A DNA stretch of 64,000 nucleotides, from assembly GCF_039652555.1 (NCBI RefSeq), contig NZ_JBDJAF010000001.1, positions 806,001 to 870,000 on the forward strand. The letters are read 5' to 3'. The notes under the pieces are model-generated. The model saw only the letters and a program-made list of their open reading frames with translations. It did no database searches and was not told the origin of the DNA. Numbering within the stretch: position 1 is the first letter of the stretch; every line of letters starts with the position of its first letter. Source of the stretch: Parafrigoribacterium mesophilum. Its GTDB lineage: Bacteria; Actinomycetota; Actinomycetes; Actinomycetales; Microbacteriaceae. The position numbers and the translations under genes were made by a program. Below are positions 54,445-61,224 of this stretch, piece after piece.

Positions 54445-55389
54445 ATGAGATTTCGCAGTGACCCGCACCAGATCCGTGGCTCCATCGCCGCCCTGATGAC
54501 CCCATTCGCTGCCGATGGGTCGGTGGACCACGAGAGCCTCACCAACCTGGTGAACTGGCAGCTCGCATCGGGCAGCCACGGCATCTCGATCGGCGGATCG
54601 ACCGGGGAGCCCAGCTCCCAATCGATCGACGAACGCGCCGACGCCATCCGCACCGTCGCGGCCGCGGTGGGCGACCGGGTGCCGTTTCTGCCCGGGACCG
54701 GAACCACGAAGCTGGACGAGACGCTGGAGCTGACCGCGGCGGCTCGGGATGCCGGCGTCGACGCGGCCCTGATCATCACCCCGTACTATGCCCGGCCGAC
54801 GCAGCAGGCCCTGTACGTCTGGTACAAGACCGTCGCTGACGAGTTCCCGGACCTGCCGATCGTGGCCTACAACGTGCCTAGCCGCACCGCGGTGGACATC
54901 GCCCCGGAGACGGTCGCCCGCCTGTTCCGGGACGTCGACAACTTCATCGGCGTCAAAGAGACCACCAAGGACTTCGAGCACTTCTCCCGCGTGCTGCACC
55001 TGTGCGGCAAGGACCTGATGGTTTGGTCCGGCATCGAGTTGTTGTGCCTGCCGCTGCTCGCTCTCGGCGGCGCGGGATTCGTGTCCGCGACGGCGAATAT
55101 CGCGCCCGCCGCCAGCGCCCAGATGTTCGAGGCGTGGGAAGCCGGTGACCTTGAGCGGGCCCGCGAACTGCACTACGGCCTGCATCCACTGGTCGATCTG
55201 TTGTTCGTGGAGACGAACCCGGCACCGGGCAAGTGGGTGCTCGAGCAGCGCGGGCTGATCGCATCCGGGCACGTGAGGCCGCCGCTCATCTCGCCGACGG
55301 ATGCCGGGCTTGTGAAGATCAAGAAGCTGATGGCCGAGGGCGAGCGGTATCTCACCCCGGCCGACGGATTCACTGTAGGAGGCAACTGA
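54445..55389 (+). CDS. DapA/N-acetylneuraminate lyase family aldolase
   Basis: The 314-residue TIM-barrel aldolase has GSTGEPSS (51-58), the catalytic Tyr142 in AYNVPSRT and the Schiff-base Lys171 in IGVKETTKD. True DapA is unlikely because it sits inside a catabolic operon. It may cleave or dehydrate an oxo-dicarboxylate of the homoprotocatechuate route, where HpaH/HpaI would act in enterobacteria. The ATG at 54445 has AAGGAG upstream, and its stop shares a base with the next start (TGATG). Confidence 0.87.
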   Translation: MRFRSDPHQIRGSIAALMTPFAADGSVDHESLTNLVNWQLASGSHGISIGGSTGEPSSQSIDERADAIRTVAAAVGDRVPFLPGTGTTKLDETLELTAAARDAGVDAALIITPYYARPTQQALYVWYKTVADEFPDLPIVAYNVPSRTAVDIAPETVARLFRDVDNFIGVKETTKDFEHFSRVLHLCGKDLMVWSGIELLCLPLLALGGAGFVSATANIAPAASAQMFEAWEAGDLERARELHYGLHPLVDLLFVETNPAPGKWVLEQRGLIASGHVRPPLISPTDAGLVKIKKLMAEGERYLTPADGFTVGGN

Positions 55390-56918
55390 TGCACTACATC
55401 CCCGAAGGGCTCCCGGAGAAGATCCAGCACTTCATCGGCGGCGCGTTCGTTGACAGCGTCGACGGAACCACGTTCGACGTGCTCGACCCGGTGTCCAACA
55501 CCACCTACGTCACGGCGGCCGCCGGCAAGCAGGCCGACATCGACCGCGCCGTCGCCGCGGCGACCGACGCGTTCCGCAGCGGCCCGTGGCCGCGCATGAA
55601 GGCGCGCGCCCGCGCCCGCATCCTGAACAAAATCGCCGACCTGGTCGAGGAGCGCGATTCTCGGCTAGCCGAGCTGGAGACCTTCGACACAGGCCTGCCG
55701 ATCACCCAGGCGCTCGGACAGGCACAGCGCGCCGCCGAGAACTTCCGCTTCTTCGCCGACCTCATCGTCGCGCAGGCCGACGACGCCTACAAGGTGCCCG
55801 GCGTGCAGGTCAACTACGTGAACCGCAAGCCGGTCGGCGTCGCCGGACTGATTACCCCGTGGAACACCCCGTTCATGCTGGAAAGTTGGAAGCTCGCCCC
55901 CGCGCTGGCCTCCGGATGCACGGTGGTGCTGAAACCGGCAGAGTTCACCCCGCTGTCGGCAAGCCTGTGGCCGGAGATCTTCCGCAAAGCCGGCGTGCCC
56001 GACGGCGTGTTCAACCTGGTCAACGGACTGGGCGAGGAGGCCGGAGACGCGCTGGTCAAACACCCAGGAGTGCCGCTGATCTCTTTCACCGGGGAGACCA
56101 CGACCGGGCAGCTCATTTTCCGGAACGCCGCCGAGAAACTCAAGGGTCTGTCGATGGAGCTCGGCGGCAAATCGCCGGCGATCGTGTTCGCCGACGCCGA
56201 CCTGGAGGCCGCCCTCGACTCGACCCTGTTCGGCGTGTTCTCCCTCAACGGCGAACGCTGCACCGCCGGCAGCCGCATCCTGGTGGAGCGCAGCATCTAC
56301 GACGACTTCGTCACCCGCTACGCCGCCCGGGCGAAGAACATCGTGGTCGGTGATCCGCACGACCCAAAAACCGAGGTCGGCGCTTTGGTGCATCCGGAGC
56401 ACTACGCGAAGGTGATGTCCTACGTCGAGCTGGGCAAATCCGAGGGCCGCCTGGTCGCCGGCGGCGGGCGGCCGGCGCAGCTGCCCGACGGCAACTACGT
56501 GCAGCCAACCGTGTTCGCCGATGTGACACCGGATGCCCGGATCTTCCAGGAGGAAATCTTCGGCCCGGTGGTGTGCATCACCCCATTCGACACCGAATCC
56601 GAAGCGTTGCAGCTGGCCAACGCGGTGAAGTACGGCCTGGCCGCATACCTGTGGACCAGCGACCTGCGCCGCGCGCACACCTTCGCGCAGAACATCGAGG
56701 CCGGCATGGTCTGGCTCAACTCGCACAACGTGCGAGACCTACGCACCCCGTTCGGCGGGGTGAAGGCCTCCGGACTCGGCCACGAGGGTGGCTACCGCTC
56801 GATCGACTTCTACACCGAACAACAGGCCGTGCACATCACCCTCGGCGACATCCACACCGCCCGATTCGGCAGCACGTCGGCTCCGCATGAAGCCCCGCAC
56901 GTTACCGCGAACCCCTGA
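55389..56918 (+). CDS. hpaE: 5-carboxymethyl-2-hydroxymuconate semialdehyde dehydrogenase (HpaE-like)
   Basis: The 509-residue aldehyde dehydrogenase has the catalytic Glu257 in MELGGKSP and Cys291 in NGERCTAGSR, and the N-terminal ITPWNTPFMLESWKLAPALA NAD-binding motif. In the homoprotocatechuate pathway it oxidises the semialdehyde made by HpaD. Assignment to HpaE rests on close overall form and on hpaD and the FAH gene in the same operon. Its ATG at 55389 is coupled to the aldolase stop. Confidence 0.9.
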   Translation: MHYIPEGLPEKIQHFIGGAFVDSVDGTTFDVLDPVSNTTYVTAAAGKQADIDRAVAAATDAFRSGPWPRMKARARARILNKIADLVEERDSRLAELETFDTGLPITQALGQAQRAAENFRFFADLIVAQADDAYKVPGVQVNYVNRKPVGVAGLITPWNTPFMLESWKLAPALASGCTVVLKPAEFTPLSASLWPEIFRKAGVPDGVFNLVNGLGEEAGDALVKHPGVPLISFTGETTTGQLIFRNAAEKLKGLSMELGGKSPAIVFADADLEAALDSTLFGVFSLNGERCTAGSRILVERSIYDDFVTRYAARAKNIVVGDPHDPKTEVGALVHPEHYAKVMSYVELGKSEGRLVAGGGRPAQLPDGNYVQPTVFADVTPDARIFQEEIFGPVVCITPFDTESEALQLANAVKYGLAAYLWTSDLRRAHTFAQNIEAGMVWLNSHNVRDLRTPFGGVKASGLGHEGGYRSIDFYTEQQAVHITLGDIHTARFGSTSAPHEAPHVTANP

Positions 56919-57014
56919 CAGCAGGCCCAGCCACAACCGTTCCCGTTTCGGCTAACTGTTCCCGCCCGGCCGGGCACACTTAGCCGGTACGGGAACTAAT
57001 AGGAAGGCACCAAC

Positions 57015-58058
57015 ATGACCACCCCGCCCGACATCATCCGCTCCGCCTACGCGGAGTACATCGTCACCGACCTGGCCGCGTCTCGCGCCTTCTACGTCGA
57101 CGTGCTGGGCCTCGTCGTCAGCTACGAGGACGAGAACGCGCTGTACCTGCGGGCGTTCGAGGAATACCTGCACCACTCGATCATCCTGCGCAAGGGCCCC
57201 GTCGCCGCCCTGGCGGCACTGGCCTACCGGGTGCGCTCCCAGCAGGAGGTCGAGGTCGCCGCCGAGTACTTCCGCGAGCTGGGGTGTCGCGTGGAACGCC
57301 GCGCCGCCGGCGCCACCCGCGGCATCGGCGAGGCGGTGCGCGTCGTGGACCCACTCGGATTCCCGGTCGAGTTCTTCTACGAGGCCGAACATGTCGAACG
57401 CTTCACCCGCAGGTACGACGTGCAGGGCGCCGGCGCGATCTCCCGACTCGACCATTTCAACGTGATGACGCCCGACGTGCCACTCGCGCAAAAATACTAT
57501 GAAGGGCTCGGCTTCCGGGCGTCCGAGGACATCCGCGACGAGGCTCAGACCGTGTACGCGTCCTGGCTGTTCCGCAAGGCCACCGTGCACGACATCGCGC
57601 TCACCGGAGCGGACGGCCCGCGGATGCACCACACCGCGTTCTCCACGCACGAACGCTCCCAGATCCTGCACATCTGCGACCACCTCGGCGCCATCCGGCA
57701 GTCCGACCGGATCGAACGCGGACCCGGCAGGCACGGCGTCTCCAACGCGTTCTATCTCTACCTGCGCGACCCCGATGGACACCGGATCGAGATCTACACG
57801 CATGACTACTACACCGGCGACCCGGACAACCCCATCGTCACCTGGGACGTACACGACAACCAGCGCCGCGACTGGTGGGGCAACCCGGTCGTCCCCAGCT
57901 GGTATGCCGAGGCCTCGCTCGTGCTGGACCTGGACGGGCAGCCACAACCGATAGTGGAACGCACCGACACCGAGGAGGCCGCGATCACGATCGGCGCCGA
58001 CGGGTTCTCCTACACCCGGCCAGAGGAAGCCGGGTTCAAACTCGGCAGCCAGGTGTGA
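57015..58058 (+). CDS. hpaD: 3,4-dihydroxyphenylacetate (homoprotocatechuate) 2,3-dioxygenase
   Basis: This type I extradiol dioxygenase opens the ring of 3,4-dihydroxyphenylacetate next to the hydroxyls. The 347-residue protein aligns almost without gaps with the Brevibacterium fuscum enzyme, eight residues shorter at the N-terminus. The metal ligands are His147 (LDHFN), His206 (MHHTAFS) and Glu259 (RIEIYT), and the acid/base His192 and Tyr249 are kept. The segment DVHDNQRRDWWGNPVVPSWY is identical in form. The metal (Fe or Mn) cannot be told. It follows hpaE after 96 bp. Confidence 0.97.
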   Translation: MTTPPDIIRSAYAEYIVTDLAASRAFYVDVLGLVVSYEDENALYLRAFEEYLHHSIILRKGPVAALAALAYRVRSQQEVEVAAEYFRELGCRVERRAAGATRGIGEAVRVVDPLGFPVEFFYEAEHVERFTRRYDVQGAGAISRLDHFNVMTPDVPLAQKYYEGLGFRASEDIRDEAQTVYASWLFRKATVHDIALTGADGPRMHHTAFSTHERSQILHICDHLGAIRQSDRIERGPGRHGVSNAFYLYLRDPDGHRIEIYTHDYYTGDPDNPIVTWDVHDNQRRDWWGNPVVPSWYAEASLVLDLDGQPQPIVERTDTEEAAITIGADGFSYTRPEEAGFKLGSQV

Positions 58059-58614
58059 ACGCGAACTAATGGTTCGACACGTCAGCGCCGCACTTGAAGC
58101 TACCGGCGGATGATCGCGCCAAGCCCCACCCTCGCATCTGCAACCACGGCTCAAGCGAACCGGTGTACCCGAACTACCTCGATTATTCCGAAACGGCACT
58201 CCCTACTGCGGACAAATTCGTTCACCTAGTCGGGCGTGCATCAGCAAAAGCTGCACCACGACCGGCCGAGCCTTGATTCGTTAGTCAGGCCCGGGCACGT
58301 TGCCTGCTCGCCGTTCTACTTCGTGCCAGTCACAGTGTTCAGATTCGCAATGACGTTGGTGGCGAACTACATACCAGAAAATCCGACGAACGGATTGTGA
58401 CACTGGCGGACTGGGCGCTCGAGGTTCTAAACGCCGGGCGCTGAAACCGGCCAAAAACGATCTGCTTTCCCAAACGGGAAAAGGCACCCCGCTGAGGTTT
58501 AGCCCCATCCAGAGCACTCGCCAGACGAGTCTTACTTCGCCGGAAACTCGGGCCCTGACAAAGAAATACCCCTGGATTCCCGGGGCTAGTTCATTCGTAG
58601 AACATACTCACAAG
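58059..58614. other. Intergenic region after hpaD, no supported gene
   Basis: About 560 bp with only short frames. A plus-strand frame of 60 codons (58094-58276) has no good ribosome-binding site or recognised motif. The right part holds a hairpin with a T-rich tail on the minus strand (see terminator at 58557), expected downstream of a minus-strand tRNA gene. Confidence 0.5.
58557..58586 (-). terminator. Possible intrinsic terminator downstream of the tRNA-Gln end
   Basis: On the minus strand CCCC...GGGG with a nested GG/CC pair forms a short hairpin followed by TATTTCTTT. It lies about 30 bases beyond the tRNA-Gln 3' fragment and is probably the original terminator of that tRNA gene. Confidence 0.45.
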
Positions 58615-58640
58615 CTGGGGTACCAGGATTCGAACCTAGA
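58615..58640 (-). repeat. tRNA-Gln 3'-end fragment, probable island attachment site
   Basis: On the minus strand the sequence CTAGGTTCGAATCCTGG forms a complete T arm and loop and is followed by TACCCCA plus discriminator G, the 3' acceptor strand of bacterial tRNA-Gln. The rest of the tRNA is absent: upstream sequence (58641 on) cannot form the anticodon or D arms. Such a remnant is left when an element integrates into the 3' end of a tRNA gene. The orientation predicts the element to the right and the restored tRNA-Gln at its far end. Confidence 0.75.
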
Positions 58641-58865
58641 ACAAAAGAGAGCCACCTGGCTCTCCCGAGCGAGGCACCGAATCGGCCGAATTCCCTGTAA
58701 TCTCAGGGATCTCACGGCATCGAGTCTAACGCCGACTACCGACAACTACCCAGCGATTCGGGCTGATTCGTGCCTCTCAGGAGGGTTCCTGGTCACCAAT
58801 CTGGTCACCGGACTTCTACGAGGTCGCGCTGTCAGAATCGGGCGAACTAGAGTAGCGCAAGGAGC

Positions 58866-58902
58866 GGGCGGTCGATCTCGCTATACCTGAGATCGACCGC
58901 CC
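58866..58902 (-). terminator. Strong hairpin terminator after the small repeat protein gene
   Basis: GGGCGGTCGATCTC and its perfect complement form a 14-bp stem with a 9-base loop, 17 bp beyond the stop of the minus-strand gene at 58919. No long T run follows, which is common for actinobacterial terminators. Confidence 0.65.
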
Positions 58903-58918
58903 TCGCCTGTTCCCGGTG

Positions 58919-59116
58919 CTACTTGCCGTTCTCCGTCACGCTGGTGTTCGGGTGGCGGGCGGCCGCAGGTCCCGAGATGTAGCGACCGGAGATTGCGGAC
59001 CGGTGGTGGGCGCCACTGAATGCGTTGCTTCCGGATTCGGTGATGCTCGTCTTCGGGTGACGAGCGGCCGCGGCATTCGAGATGTACCGGCCGGAGATTG
59101 CAGAGCGATGAGCCAT
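58919..59116 (-). CDS. Small protein with duplicated RSAISGRYIS motif
   Basis: The 65-residue protein consists mainly of two copies of one motif: HRSAISGRYISNAAAARHP (3-21) and HRSAISGRYISGPAAARHP (38-56), each followed by T-S-(I/V)-T-E. The ATG at 59116 has a strong GAGGAAGGAG about 6 bases upstream. Short proteins with this SGRYxS...AARHPxTTxTE pattern are known from actinobacterial genomes but have no described function. It lies in the probable island. The broken ImmA/IrrE frame runs into it in the same frame. Confidence 0.7.
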   Translation of the reverse strand: MAHRSAISGRYISNAAAARHPKTSITESGSNAFSGAHHRSAISGRYISGPAAARHPNTSVTENGK

Positions 59117-59589
59117 TCCGGCTCCTTCCTCATCAGTGTTCCCTTCGACATCATCGGAGGGCGTCGCCGTGTTTCGGCGGGCATCAGGGGTCTTGACGAG
59201 CGAGAGCTTGGGCTGCGGGTCGTCGATGCTCGCGAGCTGGCGGATGCGCTTTGGTGCCAGATGGAGTTCGGCAGCGATGTCCACGAGGCTGATGCCGACA
59301 GTATCAAGAAGCTCAATTGCGTTCTTGAGTAGTTCTGGCTGCCGTCGTAGTCGCGGATCGGCTGCGCACGGCGGGGCAGGCTGTTGAGTGTGATGTATCC
59401 GCGACGATACGTCGATTCGGAGACGAGATCCAGTTCGCGCAGCCTGTAAAGGAGTGAATGGACAGACACCCCCCACCACTGGCTCAGCTCCTCCAGCTTG
59501 TTGACGTTCATGCGCCTGGGCAGCTGGCTATTGATGACATCGCGCGGCGTAAGGAACTCAGCCGCGAACTCGTTAGCTTGACGCTCCAT
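59117..59589 (-). pseudogene. Truncated, frameshifted ImmA/IrrE-type metallopeptidase
   Basis: The sequence starts MERQANEFAAEFLTPRDVI, the segment that follows the zinc motif in ImmA/IrrE (DUF955) proteins, and continues with LEELSQWWGVSVHSLLYRLR. Near 59331-59350 the match moves to another frame (PELLKNAIELLDTVGISLVD, then PKLSLV). The N-terminal part with HEXXH is missing, so the gene is broken at least twice. ImmA/IrrE proteins cleave phage or stress repressors and are common on mobile elements. Confidence 0.6.
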
Positions 59590-59752
59590 CTGACTATCGG
59601 CACCCTGCCTGCCGTGATGGAGTCTTCCCGGAACCGTAAGGCCCGAAGTAGAAGAAGTTCACCGGCTTCAGCGGGCGATGTCTGCACCGGATGCCGGGTC
59701 AAAGACGGGGGCCGCGCAGCCGAAGGTACTGAAGCATCGCCGCCGAACCGCC

Positions 59753-61219
59753 TTACGCTTTCGAGCCTGAGGGCTTGTTGCCGGCGCGCGCGTCGATGAC
59801 AACGATGGATTTCTCGCCGCGGAGGTCCAGCTCCTTCAGCACCGCATCGACCTTCGCCACGTCCGCCTCCGTGTAGCAGACGATCATCTTCACCGAGGTG
59901 CGCGTGCCGTTCGCCTTCTCGTAAACCTCGACCTGGTTCTGGAGGTTCCGCTTCAATTGGCTGTTACTGGCGAGCTTGATCTCGATCAGCGACTTGTCGA
60001 CGGCCCCCTTGCTTACCTTGAAGTCCACGGGACCACGCCCGTTGTTGACCTCGCGGTTCACATCGAACTCGCTGCCGAAGAAGATGAGGCCGAAGAAGAG
60101 CTGGACCTCCTTCTCCGTGGCGAGGGGGCGTTCCTGGCCGGGCTTGTTGAGGAGCCGATAGCCGTCCTGATTCTCGACGTACTGCTTGAAGCCGTTCGCG
60201 CGAGCCAGCGCCTCGTCGTAACTGTTGACCGGCGTCAGGTACAGCGAGGTGTTGGCGCGGATGTCTTCGACGACTTTCTGCACCATCTGCACGAGGATCT
60301 CGAAGACCTCCTGCCGCCGTCTCGCGCTGAGGCCGACCGCCTGCTCCCCGGTGTCCTCCTTCTGACGGATGTAGTAGTCGATGACCTCGGGGAACTGGAG
60401 GATCGCGGCAGCCGCCAGATCGGAGTACTCCTTCTTCGTCGGGTTCTCACTCAGCTTCTTGAAGAGGTAGTTGTCGACCTGCGCGCGAAGCTGATCATCC
60501 TCGATTGCATCGGGGATGCTACTGAACTCACGCACCAGGTCGGAGCGACTGATCCAGGTGTCGTCCTTGGTGAGCATGTCGGCTGGGGTAAGGAGAACGT
60601 AGTCCCCGCGGAGCGCGGGCAGTTCGTACTGGCGCGATTCCCAGGTCTCGGTCTCGTAGTTGAAGACCGCGCGGGCGACAGAGAACGCGTCGCGCCGGTC
60701 GGGGGACAGATGGGCCTGCGCGAACGCCTGGGTGTACTCCAGCAGATAGCCCTTGATGAGGTTCGTGGTGAAGTCGCTGATGTTGTCGCGCCCGACACCC
60801 TCCTTGATGAGCGCGAGCTTCTCCAGGTGGGCACCTTTGGTGATCGACTCCGACCCAAACCCTTTCAGGATCGAGCCGAGGGAGCTGTGGAGCGCGCGGG
60901 CGAAATCCTTGCCGAGTCCGCTCCCCGAGTTGCCGAGGACGGTGAACCCGAGCCAGTTCTGCTTCACCTCCTGGAACATGTACCAGGACTTGATGAGTCC
61001 CGGGTCGAGATCGGGAGTAGCCCGGTCACGGAGGAAGACGAGGTAGCGGATCATTCCGTCGTGGAGATCACGGTACTCCTGCTTCTTGCTGTTGAAGAGC
61101 AGGAAGGGGTCGACGAAGAGCGGCAGATCGGAGACGAGGCTGACATCGAACGCGCCGTAGTCCTCCAGCACCTTCGGCGATACCCGGAAGTGCTGAGAGA
61201 AATACAGCTCGATGACCAT
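59753..61219 (-). CDS. Restriction-associated protein with PD-(D/E)XK-like motif
   Basis: The 488-residue protein starts MVIELYFSQHFRVSPKVLED at ATG 61219, 5 bases after the Res gene stop. I do not recognise the N-terminal 380 residues. The C-terminal part has PVDFKV (Asp399) and LIEIKLA (Glu413, Lys415), the D-x13-ExK spacing of PD-(D/E)XK nucleases, followed by a helix with NLQNQVEVYEKAN that often orders such folds. It is co-transcribed with the type III Res subunit and may be a second nuclease or an accessory defence factor. The function is inference. Confidence 0.75.
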   Translation of the reverse strand: MVIELYFSQHFRVSPKVLEDYGAFDVSLVSDLPLFVDPFLLFNSKKQEYRDLHDGMIRYLVFLRDRATPDLDPGLIKSWYMFQEVKQNWLGFTVLGNSGSGLGKDFARALHSSLGSILKGFGSESITKGAHLEKLALIKEGVGRDNISDFTTNLIKGYLLEYTQAFAQAHLSPDRRDAFSVARAVFNYETETWESRQYELPALRGDYVLLTPADMLTKDDTWISRSDLVREFSSIPDAIEDDQLRAQVDNYLFKKLSENPTKKEYSDLAAAAILQFPEVIDYYIRQKEDTGEQAVGLSARRRQEVFEILVQMVQKVVEDIRANTSLYLTPVNSYDEALARANGFKQYVENQDGYRLLNKPGQERPLATEKEVQLFFGLIFFGSEFDVNREVNNGRGPVDFKVSKGAVDKSLIEIKLASNSQLKRNLQNQVEVYEKANGTRTSVKMIVCYTEADVAKVDAVLKELDLRGEKSIVVIDARAGNKPSGSKA

Positions 61220-61224
61220 CGTCG

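Noticed and set aside
54445..55389. Biosynthetic 4-hydroxy-tetrahydrodipicolinate synthase (dapA)
   Set aside because: The active-site residues fit the wider superfamily, but the gene lies inside a catabolic operon with translational coupling to hpaE, so a lysine-pathway role was not assigned.
59610..59690. Minus-strand FGPYGSGKT, a Walker A-like string
   Set aside because: The frame ends within a few codons, no ATPase continues from it, and the region is only 160 bp between broken and intact genes. Likely chance.
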